A DNA stretch of 64,000 nucleotides from Microbispora corallina (GTDB lineage Bacteria > Actinomycetota > Actinomycetes > Streptosporangiales > Streptosporangiaceae), in assembly GCF_016863035.1 (NCBI RefSeq), contig NZ_BOOC01000020.1, positions 40,693-104,692 of the forward strand, given 5' to 3'. The notes beneath the pieces are model-generated. The model made no database searches and had not been told where the DNA came from. It saw nothing but the letters and a program-made list of their open reading frames with translations. Positions 8,295 through 17,232 of the stretch are shown here, piece after piece (position 1 is the first letter of the stretch; each line of letters opens with the position of its first letter). Position numbers and translations under genes: made by a program.

Positions 8295-8463
8295 GGTCTT
8301 CTCCTCATAAACGTGCGTGGTTCACTCCAGGCACTCGCCTGGCATTCCTCCACACGTAGGACGACCGAATGCCCTGATATGTGCGCAGACCATGGCAACG
8401 ATCACATAACGGAACCCCGGTAGGTGCGGCCCCGGCCCGCGCGCCTCCACCGCCCGGCCGGCG
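8295..8463. promoter_or_regulatory. promoter/leader region of the L,D-transpeptidase gene
   Basis: This 169-base gap precedes the L,D-transpeptidase on the minus strand. It contains CCAGGC/GCCTGG (8327-8342, four-base loop) close to the ribosome-binding site and a more AT-rich stretch around 8375-8415 (CATATC and TTATGTGATCG on the minus strand) that probably holds the promoter. I looked for the c-di-AMP riboswitch often found before actinobacterial cell-wall hydrolases and could not identify its core. Confidence 0.35.
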
Positions 8464-9102
8464 TCACTCCGGCCAGTCGGAGTTCTGGATCACCTCGACG
8501 AAGTCGATGTGCCGGAAACCGGGCACGAAATGCTCCAGCACGTCGGCGTTCACCGTGCCGAACGTCGTGTCCGGGCGGTCCTGGAACCCCTCGGTGAACG
8601 CCGCCAGGATCTGGCGCTTGAAGTCCGGCCGGGGATGGGCGGCCGTGACCGCGGCCACATCCTGCGGATCGAGGTCGCCGTAGCCGATCCCGAGCACGTC
8701 GGTCTCCACGCCGGCCGTCACGAGCGCGATCTCCGGCTCCAGCCGGTACGGGATCTCCGGGGTGGTGTGGAGGGCGATCGCCTCCCACACCGTCCGGACC
8801 TCGGCCTCGGGCACCCCATGGGAGGCGAGGAAGCGCCGGGCCTCGTCGGCGCCGTCGATCTCGAACCGCTGGTCGGTGCGCCGGTACCGCTCGGTGAGCC
8901 CGAGGTCGTGGAACATCGCCCCGACGTAGAGCAGTTCGGGGTCGGCGTCCAGGCCGAGCCTGCGGCCCTGCAGCGAGCCGAAGAGGTAGACCCGGCGGGA
9001 GTGGTGGTACAGCAGCGGTCGCGCCGCCTCCCGCACCAGCTCGGTCGCCTCCGCGGCGAGCTTCGAGTCCGGGATGGCGACGCCGGCGACGGTCTCGGAC
9101 AT
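8464..9102 (-). CDS. HD-domain protein (predicted phosphohydrolase)
   Basis: 212 aa. Start at 9102 is supported by AAGGAGA upstream. An HD domain spans about residues 25-110: H in HHSRRVY, then HDLGL (His-Asp pair) at about 65-70 and IALHTTPEIP further on. Layout resembles cyanamide-hydratase-like HD proteins, which bind a metal and hydrolyse or hydrate small molecules. Substrate unknown. Its start faces the GlxA-type regulator, 119 bases away, a common arrangement in which the regulator controls the HD enzyme. Confidence 0.8.
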   Translation of the reverse strand: MSETVAGVAIPDSKLAAEATELVREAARPLLYHHSRRVYLFGSLQGRRLGLDADPELLYVGAMFHDLGLTERYRRTDQRFEIDGADEARRFLASHGVPEAEVRTVWEAIALHTTPEIPYRLEPEIALVTAGVETDVLGIGYGDLDPQDVAAVTAAHPRPDFKRQILAAFTEGFQDRPDTTFGTVNADVLEHFVPGFRHIDFVEVIQNSDWPE

Positions 9103-9221
9103 GAGGGTGGTCTCCTTCCCTGGCGTCCCCGCGACGGGGACTTTCCTGGTCAGCACCACCCTCGCAACCGGGGCCCGATGAGCGCCCCGTCCGAAGGGAC
9201 GTATTCTCCACAGAAACGGAC

Positions 9222-10280
9222 ATGTCATGCCAGAGGTGGGGGACGGTGGCGACGGCACGGCGGGGAGGCGCGCACCGCGTCGGCATCCTCGTGTACGACG
9301 GGGTGAAGCTGCTGGACGTGGCCGGCCCGAGCGAGGTCTTCAGCGAGGCCAACCGGATGGGGGCCGACTACCGGCTCGTGCTGTGCTCGCCGGGCGGCGA
9401 GGGGGTCGTCACCTCGACGGGCATGCGCATCCCCGTAGACGCGGCCGCGGACCGGACCGCCCGGTTCGACACGGTCCTGGTCATGGGGGGTGACATCTTC
9501 CCCGGGCGGCCGGTGGGCCCGGAGCTCCTGGCGGCCGTGCGGGACCTCGCGCAGCACGCCGACCGCATGTCGTCCATCTGCACGGGCGCCTTCATCCTCG
9601 CCGCCGCCGGCCTGCTGGACGGCCGCAGGGCCACCACCCACTGGAGGCATACCGGCACGCTGGCCAGGTCGTTCCCCCGCGTCTCGGTCGAGCCCGACGC
9701 GATCTTCGTGCGCGACGGCCGGTTCTACACCTCGGCCGGGGTCACCGCGGGCATCGACCTGGCCCTCGCCCTGCTGGAGGACGACCACGGCGACGAGCTG
9801 GCCCGGCGGGTCGCCCAGTCTCTCGTGGTGTTCCTGCAACGTCCGGGCGGCCAGTCGCAGTTCTCGCCGTCGCTGCGCGGGCCGCGCCCCCAGACACCGG
9901 CGCTGCGGGCGGTCTTCGACGCCGTGGCGGCCGATCCCGCGGGCGACCACGCCGTGCCGCGGCTGGCCGCTCGGGCCGGGATGAGCCCGCGCCACCTGTC
10001 CCGGCTGTTCCAGAGCGAGGTCGGCATGTCGCCCGCCAAGTACGTCGAGCTCATCCGCTTCGACGCCGCGAAGGCGATGCTCGACGCCGGGCACTCGGTC
10101 ACGGCGGCGGCCGAACGGGCCGGGTTCGGCAGCTCGGAGTCCCTGCGGCGTGCCTTCGTCCAGCACGTCGGCATCCCGCCACGGGCCTACCAGCAGCGGT
10201 TCCGCTCGGCCTACCGCGGCGCCGCCGGCGAGGCGCGCCGGGGTGCGGGGGACGTCGCCCCTCGGGGCTTCGCAGACTGA
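9222..10280 (+). CDS. GlxA-type transcriptional regulator (DJ-1/PfpI + AraC HTH)
   Basis: 352 aa. N-terminal DJ-1/PfpI amidotransferase-like domain (about residues 18-195) with the nucleophile-elbow pattern SSICTGAFILAAAGLLDG and the TTHWRH motif. C-terminal AraC DNA-binding domain (about 235-335) with two helix-turn-helices, LAARAGMSPRHLSRLFQSEVG and AERAGFGSSESLRRAFVQHVG. Members sense small metabolites and activate adjacent operons; the divergent HD protein is the obvious candidate. The ATG at 9222 has a weak ribosome site; a GTG at 9246 preceded by GAGGTGGGGG is an alternative start. Confidence 0.9.
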   Translation: MSCQRWGTVATARRGGAHRVGILVYDGVKLLDVAGPSEVFSEANRMGADYRLVLCSPGGEGVVTSTGMRIPVDAAADRTARFDTVLVMGGDIFPGRPVGPELLAAVRDLAQHADRMSSICTGAFILAAAGLLDGRRATTHWRHTGTLARSFPRVSVEPDAIFVRDGRFYTSAGVTAGIDLALALLEDDHGDELARRVAQSLVVFLQRPGGQSQFSPSLRGPRPQTPALRAVFDAVAADPAGDHAVPRLAARAGMSPRHLSRLFQSEVGMSPAKYVELIRFDAAKAMLDAGHSVTAAAERAGFGSSESLRRAFVQHVGIPPRAYQQRFRSAYRGAAGEARRGAGDVAPRGFAD

Positions 10281-10288
10281 GACGCGGA

Positions 10289-10323
10289 CGCCGCCCGCCC
10301 CGCGGACGGCGGGACGGGCGGCG
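10289..10323. terminator. bidirectional hairpin
   Basis: A 15-bp stem with one mismatch (CGCCGCCCG pairs with CGGGCGGCG, then five more pairs) closes a five-base loop. It sits between the convergent GlxA-type regulator and the small secreted protein gene. Confidence 0.7.
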
Positions 10324-10345
10324 AAGGTTCCGGCGCGACCGGCTT

Positions 10346-10702
10346 CTAGTGGACCGAGGCGGCCGCCGCGGCGGAGGCGGTCAGGGTCCCGGTGCCGGTC
10401 CCCGTGCCCGTACCGGTGCCGCCGGTGCCGGTTCCCGCGCCGCCGACGCGGGCGCCGATGCCGAGGTCGAGGCCCACGTTCAGCCGGATGGGCAGCAGGA
10501 TGGTCAGCCCGATGACGATGCCCGGCCGCCGTGTGACGGTCGGCGTCGGGCTCGGCGTCGGGCTCGGCGTGGCAGTGTGCGTGGCCGTGTGCGACGCCGT
10601 CACCGTGGGCGCCGGGGTCGGGTTGGCGTGGGCCGGGCTCGTGGCGAGCAGCCCGGCCGAGGTCAGCAGGGCAACGGACATGGTACGAGCGGTGAAACGC
10701 AT
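10346..10702 (-). CDS. small secreted protein with Thr/Pro and Thr/Gly repeats
   Basis: 118 aa from the ATG at 10702, chosen because a clean signal peptide begins there (MRFTARTMSVALLTSAGLLATSPAHA, cleavage after about 26). The mature part has a Thr/Ser/Pro linker (SPTPSPTPTVT), a hydrophobic stretch IVIGLTILLPIRLNVGLDLGIG (about 61-82) and a run of TG dipeptides. Not a known family. The hydrophobic part could span or pack against the membrane. Repeat DNA is GC-rich simple sequence, so the length may vary between strains. Confidence 0.6.
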   Translation of the reverse strand: MRFTARTMSVALLTSAGLLATSPAHANPTPAPTVTASHTATHTATPSPTPSPTPTVTRRPGIVIGLTILLPIRLNVGLDLGIGARVGGAGTGTGGTGTGTGTGTGTLTASAAAAASVH

Positions 10703-10903
10703 TGGCGATACTCCAGCTTGATTACTAAACGTAACGACTGCGTACCGCTTCGTATCCGTGATCAGACAGCGGAAACGTGACCTCATCCCAAGGGATCACG
10801 AAAAAGCTCCCGTCCGATGCCCCTTCCGACGTGTGATCACCCTGTGGGCTGGTAGACATACGACAACATGCTCGCCCTGACCCCGCTGGGCGGAGACACG
10901 ACG

Positions 10904-11293
10904 ATGCCCGATCAGATGGATCCGACACAGCGCTTCGCGATGTCCGTCCGCGTGCAGGAGGACGTGATGGTCGCGAGCGCGTCCGGAGATCTCGACTACA
11001 ACCACGCCGCGCAGTTCCGGGAACGCCTCACCGAGGCCAGGGACACGCTCACGCCGCTCGCGCTGGTCCTCGACCTGAGCGCGGTGACGTTCTGCGACTC
11101 GATGGGGGTGGGCGCGCTCGCCGTCCTGCTCAACCAGAGCCGCGAGCACGGCGTCTTCCTCGTCCTCAGCGCCCTGCCCGCCCACCTCGAACGGGTGCTC
11201 ACGCTGACCGGCCTGCGGCCCGCCTTCCGGGTGGAGCCCACGGTCGACGACGCCGTGTCGGCCGTACGGGCCCACCGGTCGCCGCCCGTCTGA
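10904..11293 (+). CDS. STAS-domain anti-sigma factor antagonist
   Basis: 129 aa from the ATG at 10904 (GGCGGAG spaced eight bases before it; an upstream in-frame ATG at 10868 lacks this). Single STAS domain, with the phosphorylation-site motif LSAVTFCDSMGVGALAVLL: Ser in DSMG is the residue that an anti-sigma kinase would phosphorylate. Such proteins free a sigma factor by binding its anti-sigma kinase. No kinase or sigma gene is adjacent. Confidence 0.85.
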   Translation: MPDQMDPTQRFAMSVRVQEDVMVASASGDLDYNHAAQFRERLTEARDTLTPLALVLDLSAVTFCDSMGVGALAVLLNQSREHGVFLVLSALPAHLERVLTLTGLRPAFRVEPTVDDAVSAVRAHRSPPV

Positions 11294-11341
11294 CCCGCGC
11301 GTGAACCCGCGACCCGCGGATCCGGCCGCGCGCACGGCTGA

Positions 11342-11375
11342 CCGCGGCGCCGAGACGAAGGCCTCGGCGCCGCGG
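11342..11375. terminator. bidirectional hairpin
   Basis: CCGCGGCGCCGAG and CTCGGCGCCGCGG form a perfect 13-bp stem with an eight-base loop. It separates the convergent STAS gene and the glycoside hydrolase gene. Confidence 0.75.
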
Positions 11376-11392
11376 CCGGCTCGATCGCTCGA

Positions 11393-13225
11393 TCAGCTCG
11401 CGGTGCAGGCGATCGGCGAGGGGACGGCGTTCGCGCCGGGGGCGGTGCCGGTGAAGCCGAACGTCGTGGAGGCGCCGGGCGCGAGCGAGCCGTTGTAGCT
11501 CACGTTCTTCACGGTCACCGAGGCGCCCGACTGGGACACCGTTCCGTTCCACAGCTGGCCGACGGTCTGGCCGTTCGCGAACGTCCAGCCGACCGTCCAG
11601 CCGGAGACGGCGGTGGTCCGGGTGTTCGTGACGGACACCTCACCCTGGAAGCCGCCGGGCCACGAGTTCGTGATCGTGTACGTCGCCGTGCATCCCTGCC
11701 CGGAGGTGGGCGTGGGGGTGGGTGTGGGCGTCCGGCTCGGCGACGGGCTCGGCGAGGGGCTCGGCGACCGGGTGGGGCTGGGGGACGGCGAGGGCGTGCC
11801 GCCGCCCGAGGCCTTCAGCACGGTGATCGAGTACGGCGGGAGCGTGATCGAGGTCGCCGAGGAGCCGGTGGTCGTCGAGATCGAGGTGGCGCCCTTCTTC
11901 CACTGCAGAACGGTGCCGCCCCCCGGGGAGAACCCGGAGTACGACAACGCGACGGTCGTGGAGTTGGACGGGTCCTTGTTGACCAGGAGCACGTTGACCC
12001 CGCCGGAGGTCTTCACCGCGTGCGCCGCGAGCAGCGGGTTGGACGACGTGGCCTGCACGATGGCGTCCCCCGGCGACCCGGCCCTCCCGGCCATCGCCAG
12101 TCCGTAGTAGGGCGGGAACGGCGTGTTCAGGGCCGGCTCGCCCGAGCTTCCCGACGACAGGACGCCCTCGTCGTGATAGTCGGCCGTGCCGTCGTCGTTG
12201 GTGCCGGGTGACTGGCTCGTGCCGTTGTGCGTGTTCCACCAGTCGAGGTTGAACGCGCCGTTCTCGTACCAGGCGAACCGGGTGTCGGCGGCGAACAGGG
12301 CCGCGGTCGCGCTGGTGAGCTGGTAGCCCGGATTCATCTCGGTCACCGCGATGCCGATGCCCGGTGCCCTGCTCCCCGCGTACTGGCCGATGAGCGACCG
12401 GAGCGTGCTCACCATCGACGGGATCTGGGCGGCCTTGGTCAGGCTGTCGGCGGCCGAGGACGCCCCCGGGTACCAGTGGACGATCACGAAGTCGGCCTTG
12501 TCCTGCACGATCGACATCACGGTGTGGTTCCAGTCGGCGCCGTCGCCGGAGCCCACGACGCCGTCCGGCCATCCTCCGGGCGTGGTGAGAACCACGCCGA
12601 CCTTGATGGAGGGGTCCACGGCCTTCATCGCCGAGATGTACTGCAGCACGTTGGTGGCGTACGCCCGGGGGCTCTTGTCGGAGTGGGTGTCGTTCTCCCA
12701 GCCGGAGCCGTAGTGGCCGTTGCCGTAGACCTCGTTGCCGATCTCCCAGAGCTTCGCGCCGTACCCCTTGGTGACGTTCGCGTACCGCACCCAGTCGGCC
12801 GCCTCCTGCGGGGTGCCGCTCCCGTAGTTCGCGATGATCACCGGCTGCGCGCCGATCGCGCGGACCGTGCCCATGTACGTGTCGAAGTCGGTGCCGGGCG
12901 CGACGTAGCCGCCGTCGGCCGTGTTCGTCTTCCAGTGGTAGATGTCGCCGTACGAACCGCCGGGGTAGCGGACCGCCGTGACCCCGGCGTCCTTGAGCAG
13001 CCCGGAGACGGCCGAACTGTTCATGTTCCCGTCGTAGACGGCGGCGTTGACGCCGTGCCCGGCGGCGGGGATCGTGCCGCGGCTCGCCGCGGCGTCGACG
13101 GTGACGGTCGCGGTGGTCGCCGCGGACGCGGGCGGCGCGCCGAGCGCCGCGGAGGCGGCGGCGAGTGCCGCCGCCGCGATCAGGGCCACGCCGGCACGCC
13201 GTCGGGGGTGGAGCAAGCCGTGCAT
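11393..13225 (-). CDS. secreted glycoside hydrolase (arabinofuranosidase-like) with C-terminal CBM2
   Basis: 610 aa from the ATG at 13225 (GAGGAGTCCTC upstream). Twin-Arg-like basic N-terminus and signal peptide to about residue 36. A TIM-barrel catalytic domain (about 40-400) contains RYPGGSYGDIYHW (86-98), WEIGNE (160-165, predicted acid/base Glu165) and VTEMN (294-298, predicted nucleophile Glu296), the two-glutamate layout of clan GH-A. A beta-sandwich-like segment follows (about 400-480), then a Ser/Pro-Thr/Pro linker, then a CBM2 cellulose-binding module (about 515-610) with terminal cysteines and Trp residues. Likely releases arabinose or acts on plant cell-wall polysaccharide; substrate is not certain. 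A LacI-type operator lies about 100 bases upstream. Confidence 0.85.
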   Translation of the reverse strand: MHGLLHPRRRAGVALIAAAALAAASAALGAPPASAATTATVTVDAAASRGTIPAAGHGVNAAVYDGNMNSSAVSGLLKDAGVTAVRYPGGSYGDIYHWKTNTADGGYVAPGTDFDTYMGTVRAIGAQPVIIANYGSGTPQEAADWVRYANVTKGYGAKLWEIGNEVYGNGHYGSGWENDTHSDKSPRAYATNVLQYISAMKAVDPSIKVGVVLTTPGGWPDGVVGSGDGADWNHTVMSIVQDKADFVIVHWYPGASSAADSLTKAAQIPSMVSTLRSLIGQYAGSRAPGIGIAVTEMNPGYQLTSATAALFAADTRFAWYENGAFNLDWWNTHNGTSQSPGTNDDGTADYHDEGVLSSGSSGEPALNTPFPPYYGLAMAGRAGSPGDAIVQATSSNPLLAAHAVKTSGGVNVLLVNKDPSNSTTVALSYSGFSPGGGTVLQWKKGATSISTTTGSSATSITLPPYSITVLKASGGGTPSPSPSPTRSPSPSPSPSPSRTPTPTPTPTSGQGCTATYTITNSWPGGFQGEVSVTNTRTTAVSGWTVGWTFANGQTVGQLWNGTVSQSGASVTVKNVSYNGSLAPGASTTFGFTGTAPGANAVPSPIACTAS

Positions 13226-13326
13226 GAGGACTCCTCGGGGACGTTCGCGTGCGGGTCCGCCCGCACGGCGCCGTGGTGGGCGCGAACACGGGGATCCTTG
13301 CCTCGGCGGCTCGAAAGGGTCAACGA

Positions 13327-13340
13327 TGCGAGCGCTATCA
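13327..13340. promoter_or_regulatory. LacI-family operator upstream of the glycoside hydrolase
   Basis: TGCGAGCGCTATCA fits the LacI-family pattern TGnnAGCGCTnnCA, with the central AGCGCT. It is about 100 bases upstream of the hydrolase start. On the minus strand an AAATAC-like -10 element (about 13355-13362) lies just upstream of it, so binding would block the transcription start region. The pattern match is seen; the repressor is not in the window. Confidence 0.55.
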
Positions 13341-13437
13341 ACGCTGCGACCTGCTCGTATTTTTGACGGACGATGCAACTTTCACCGTGGGCGAGCGCAT
13401 CGCGGCCGTCGTGCGGAGGGGCCGTAGGATCGGCGCC

Positions 13438-14046
13438 ATGCGCGTGATGACGCTGGCCGGTCTTCCCGGCGGGCCCTCGGTCCCGGCCGCCGACGACGCC
13501 GAGGCGCTGCGCGTCGCGGCCGCGTCCTTCACCGGCCCCGAGCCGGTGGTCGCGGTCGACGACGACGGACGGGTGCGCTTCCTGCGGCGCGACGTGACCG
13601 GCGCGTTCGTCGCCGTCCAGGAGCGCCCGCCGGTCGCCGAGGCCCTCGGCCTGCTCCCCCACCCCGAGGGCGGGTGGTACCGCGAGACGTGGCGGACGGC
13701 GGCAGGCGTCGAGCCCCCCGGCTACGGCGGCCGCCGCAGCACCGCGACCGGCATCTACTTCCTGCTCCAGCCCGGCGAGGAGTCCGTCTGGCACTCCGTG
13801 CGGTCGGACGAGGTGTGGTTCTGGCACCGGGGCGGCCCGCTGGCCCTGGTGCTGGGCGGCGCGGGCGGGCGTCCCGGCGCGGAGACCGTGATCACGCTCG
13901 GCCCCGATGTCGAGGACGGCCAGGTGCCGCAGGCGCTGGTGCCCGCGAGCACGTGGCAGGCGGCCCGGCCGGCCGGGGCCGAGGGCGTCCTGGTGAGCTG
14001 CGTGGTCTCCCCGGGGTTCGACTTCGCCGACTTCACCGCCCTCTGA
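13438..14046 (+). CDS. cupin-domain protein of the DUF985 type
   Basis: 202 aa. The C-terminal about 145 residues are a DUF985 (cupin_5) domain: LGLLPHPEGGWYRETWR, then STATGIYFLLQPGEESVWHSVRSDEVWFWHRGGPL, then LGPD and a late VPASTWQAA. The first about 60 residues are an extra, less conserved region. GTAGGAT before the ATG at 13438 is a weak ribosome site; a GTG at 13411 is an alternative. Function is unknown; related folds bind metal or sugar acids. Divergent from the glycoside hydrolase, with which it shares a 212-base promoter region. Confidence 0.85.
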   Translation: MRVMTLAGLPGGPSVPAADDAEALRVAAASFTGPEPVVAVDDDGRVRFLRRDVTGAFVAVQERPPVAEALGLLPHPEGGWYRETWRTAAGVEPPGYGGRRSTATGIYFLLQPGEESVWHSVRSDEVWFWHRGGPLALVLGGAGGRPGAETVITLGPDVEDGQVPQALVPASTWQAARPAGAEGVLVSCVVSPGFDFADFTAL

Positions 14047-14124
14047 CCCATCCGGCGTCGTCGCCATGGCGCCGCGCGTCGCGCGACTCCCGAGATCGAG
14101 TACGTCACCCCGCCGGAGCCGCGG

Positions 14125-14661
14125 TCAGGCGCCGGGAAGGCCGACCCGGTCGGGCACCTGCCGGGGCAGGCCGCGCAGCCAGCCCTCGACGTCGTCGGGC
14201 CACCACCGGCCGGCCGACAGGTCGCGCAGCGCGTCCCGCACCGGGCCCGCGGAGGCCGGCGCGGGCACCACCCGGGTGGGCGCCGCCCCGGCCAGCACGC
14301 CCATCCACCAGTGCCGCCGGGTGGGCGGCAGCCCGTCGGGGTCGAGGACGAGGTAGTAGTCCGGCAGCACGACCCGCTCGGCGCGCAGTGCCCCCACCGC
14401 GGCCTCGACGGCGACCTCGAGCGCGCCCACGGGAGCCGTCCCGTCGAAGAAGCCCACCCAGGCGTCGCCGACCTCGCCGAGGGGGTCGCCGTCGTGGACC
14501 ACGTACGTCGTCGCCGCCCGCGCCGCGGCGTCGGTGACCTCGGCAGGCGACCGTTCCCCGCCGACGATCGCGCGGACGTTGTGCAGCCCGCCCAGGCCCC
14601 CGACGACCTCCGCCGCCCGTTCGCCCGCCACCACGACCACCGTGCTGCTCAGCCGTCGCAT
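14125..14661 (-). CDS. hypothetical protein, 178 aa
   Basis: I do not recognise a named family. The protein is alpha/beta-like: a starting strand STVVVVAGERAAEVVGGL, a central LRAERVVLPDYYLVLDPDGLPPTRRHWWMGVLAGAAPTRVV, and an acidic/aromatic C-terminus (WWPDDVEGWLRGLP). No signal peptide. An in-frame ATG at 14688 would add nine residues. It is divergent from the aldehyde dehydrogenase gene 120 bases away and convergent with the cupin gene. Confidence 0.65.
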   Translation of the reverse strand: MRRLSSTVVVVAGERAAEVVGGLGGLHNVRAIVGGERSPAEVTDAAARAATTYVVHDGDPLGEVGDAWVGFFDGTAPVGALEVAVEAAVGALRAERVVLPDYYLVLDPDGLPPTRRHWWMGVLAGAAPTRVVPAPASAGPVRDALRDLSAGRWWPDDVEGWLRGLPRQVPDRVGLPGA

Positions 14662-14781
14662 ACCGGGCAGTCTAGGCGTTCTGTCCATGCTCGTCGCCGA
14701 CCTGGCGGGCCGGCGGGTGAGGGGGCCGCGCCGCAGGGTAGAGCCTCGACAGTCACAGGGGGAGACGAGAAGGGAGCCGCC

Positions 14782-16212
14782 GTGCGGGACGACGACCGCT
14801 GGGTGCTGGCAGGCGACGGGTGGACGGCGAGCGCGAGCGCGGACGGCCTGACGATCGAGGACCCGGCGACGGGGGAGCCGGTCGGCCGGGTGCCGGCCGG
14901 CTGCGCGGAGGACGTCGGACGGGCCGTCACGGCGGCCAGGCGGGCGCAGCCCTCCTGGGCGCGGACGGCGCCCGCCGAACGGGCGGCCTGCCTGCACCGC
15001 GCCGCCGGCCGGGTGAGCGAACGCGCCGCCGAGCTGGCGGAGCTGGTGACGCGGGAGATGGGCAAGCCGATCGGCGACGCCCGGGGCGGTGTGGAGGCGG
15101 GGATCGGCACACTGCGCCAGTACGCCGAGCTGGGACCCCTCCACCGCGGCCGCAGCCTCCAGGGCGGCTGGAACGCGACCGACCTGATGGTGCACGAGCC
15201 GCGCGGCGTCGTCGCCGTGATCACCCCGTGGAACGACCCCGTGGCCATCGCCTGCGGCCTGATCGGAGCCGCCGTCGTGACCGGGAACGCGGTCGTGCAC
15301 AAGCCGTCCGAGCGGACGCCGCACACCGGCGCGCTACTCGCCGAGCTGATGGCCGCCGAGCTGCCGCCCGGCGTGCTGACCGTCGTGCCGGGCGACCGGA
15401 GGGCGGGCGAGCCGCTGGCGGCCCACCCGGACGTCGACCTGGTCGCGCACGTCGGCTCGACGGCCGCCGGCCGGGCGATCGCCGCGGCCGCCGCGCGGAC
15501 GGGCGCCGCCACGCTCCTGGAGAACGGGGGGAAGGACCCGCTGATCGTGGACGCGGGGGTGGACGTGAAGTGGGCCGCCGGGCAGGCCGCCACCGGCTGC
15601 TTCGCCAACGCCGGGCAGATCTGCACCTCGGCCGAGCGCGTCTACGTGCACCGCGACGTCGCCGACGCGTTCCTCGCGGCGCTCGTCCAGCGGGCGGAGG
15701 AACTGCGGCCCGGCCCGGGGCTGGACGAGGGGACGACGCTCGGCCCCCTCGTGGACCGGGCCCAGCGAGACGTCGTCGACCGGCACGTGCGCGCCGCCGT
15801 CGAGGCCGGCGCCCGCGTGCTGACCGGCGGACGGGTGCCGGAGGGGCCGGGCGCGTTCTACCCGCCCACCGTCCTGGCCGGCTGCACCGACGAGATGGAG
15901 ATCATGCGCGAGGAGACGTTCGGCCCGGTGGCGGCCGTCCGGGTTGTCGGCTCGTTCGGCGAGGCGCTGGAGCTGGCCCGCGTCTCCCGGTACGGCCTCG
16001 CCGCCACCGTCCTCACCCCGTCGATGGCCAACGCGCAGCGGGCGTGGCGCGAGCTCCCCGTCGGGACCGTCAAGGTCAACGCGGTCTTCGGCGGGGCGCC
16101 CGGCGGGGCGGCCCAGCCGGTGCGCGGCAGCGGCCACGGCTTCGGGTACGGCCCCGAGCTCCTCGACGAGATGACCCACACCAAGGTCGTCCACCTCACC
16201 CCGCATCCCTAG
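14782..16212 (+). CDS. NAD(P)-dependent aldehyde dehydrogenase
   Basis: 476 aa, GTG start with GAAGGGAG. Full-length ALDH: PWNDP oxyanion-hole Asn motif (about residues 150-154), a P-S-E-R-T-P cofactor segment with HKPSERTPHTG, VGSTAAGR, the general-base Glu in LENGGKDP and the catalytic Cys in NAGQICTS (about 276-283), EETFGPV near 375. It resembles succinate-semialdehyde and betaine-aldehyde branches. The normal ELGGK motif reads ENGGK here. Substrate not assignable from context; it is followed by an unrelated methyltransferase gene. Confidence 0.88.
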   Translation: MRDDDRWVLAGDGWTASASADGLTIEDPATGEPVGRVPAGCAEDVGRAVTAARRAQPSWARTAPAERAACLHRAAGRVSERAAELAELVTREMGKPIGDARGGVEAGIGTLRQYAELGPLHRGRSLQGGWNATDLMVHEPRGVVAVITPWNDPVAIACGLIGAAVVTGNAVVHKPSERTPHTGALLAELMAAELPPGVLTVVPGDRRAGEPLAAHPDVDLVAHVGSTAAGRAIAAAAARTGAATLLENGGKDPLIVDAGVDVKWAAGQAATGCFANAGQICTSAERVYVHRDVADAFLAALVQRAEELRPGPGLDEGTTLGPLVDRAQRDVVDRHVRAAVEAGARVLTGGRVPEGPGAFYPPTVLAGCTDEMEIMREETFGPVAAVRVVGSFGEALELARVSRYGLAATVLTPSMANAQRAWRELPVGTVKVNAVFGGAPGGAAQPVRGSGHGFGYGPELLDEMTHTKVVHLTPHP

Positions 16213-16293
16213 CGGCGCCCGGAGATCGGGACCGTGTTCGCCTCTCCCGCGATCAAGGCCGTACCATCGGGGATGTACGACGAGGGGAGTGCC

Positions 16294-17100
16294 GTGAACG
16301 AGATCAAGGCACCGGCGGGCGTCGACCCGCTGAAGCCCAGCGTCGCCCGGATGTACGACTACTACCTGGGCGGCAAGGACAACTTCGCGGCGGACCGGGA
16401 GGCCGCGGAGAAGATCATCGAGATCCTTCCCAACCTCCCCGACATCGCCCGCGAGAACCGCGACTTCCTGATCCGGGCCGTCACGTACCTCTCCCGGCAG
16501 GGCGTACGGCAGTTCCTCGACGTCGGCGCCGGGCTTCCGACGCAGCGCAACGTCCACCAGGTCGCCCAGGAGCTGGCGCCGGAGTCCCGGATCGTCTACG
16601 TGGACAACGACCCCATCGTCCTCGTGCACGCGCGGGCCATCCTGGCGGAGAACGACCGGGTGCGCGCCATCGAGGCGGACATGCGCGAGCCCGAGGCGCT
16701 CGTCGACCATCCGGAGGTCCGCGAGCACCTCGACTTCTCCCGCCCCGTCGCCGTGCTGCTGCTCGGGGTCCTGCACTTCATCCCGGACGACGAGGAGGCC
16801 GGGAAGATCGTCGCGGCACTGCGGACCCCGCTCGCGGCGGGCAGCTACCTCGTCGTGTCCCACGGCTCGATCGGCGAGCTGAGCGAGGGTCAGGAGGAGG
16901 AGGGCCGGAAGGTCTTCAGCCAGACCTCCGTCCCCGGCACCACCTCGCGCTCCCTCGACCAGGTGCGCGCGTTCTTCGATGGCCTCGACCTGGTCGAGCC
17001 GGGAGTGGTGCCGCTGCACGAGTGGCGGCCCGACGCCGACTACGCCGTCGTGCGGGAGGGCAAGGCCGGCGCCCTCGGCGGCATGGGCCGAATCTCCTGA
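16294..17100 (+). CDS. SAV2177-type S-adenosylmethionine-dependent methyltransferase (DUF574)
   Basis: 268 aa from GTG 16294 with GAGGGGAGT upstream. The family signature is clear: KPSVARMYDYYLGGKDNF near the N-terminus, the SAM site FLDVGAGLPTQRNVHQ, YVDNDPIVLVHA, and SRPVAVLLLGVLHFI. These proteins are common in multiple copies in filamentous actinobacteria and their substrates are mostly unknown. A second member lies at 28884. Confidence 0.9.
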   Translation: MNEIKAPAGVDPLKPSVARMYDYYLGGKDNFAADREAAEKIIEILPNLPDIARENRDFLIRAVTYLSRQGVRQFLDVGAGLPTQRNVHQVAQELAPESRIVYVDNDPIVLVHARAILAENDRVRAIEADMREPEALVDHPEVREHLDFSRPVAVLLLGVLHFIPDDEEAGKIVAALRTPLAAGSYLVVSHGSIGELSEGQEEEGRKVFSQTSVPGTTSRSLDQVRAFFDGLDLVEPGVVPLHEWRPDADYAVVREGKAGALGGMGRIS

Positions 17101-17232
17101 CGCTCCCCCGGTGATCGGGCCGGTGGCGGAACGGGGCCAGGTTTGACCCGACACTGGGCATGAGTCGCGTGATCGGGGCGGATGTCCCGCTTACCGTCGT
17201 CCCCGTACCGTCCACGACCTCGGGGGAGACTC

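Noticed and set aside
8295..8463. Possible c-di-AMP (ydaO) riboswitch before the L,D-transpeptidase
   Set aside because: Length is suitable, but I could not find the conserved core elements, only a small hairpin near the start.
10833..10840. GTGATCAC palindrome upstream of the STAS gene
   Set aside because: Eight bases alone occur often by chance, and no second conserved arm or known regulator pattern extends it.
11700..11810. Simple repeat that might be a tandem DNA element
   Set aside because: It encodes the Ser/Pro-Thr/Pro linker between the catalytic domain and the CBM2 of the glycoside hydrolase and is explained by that.
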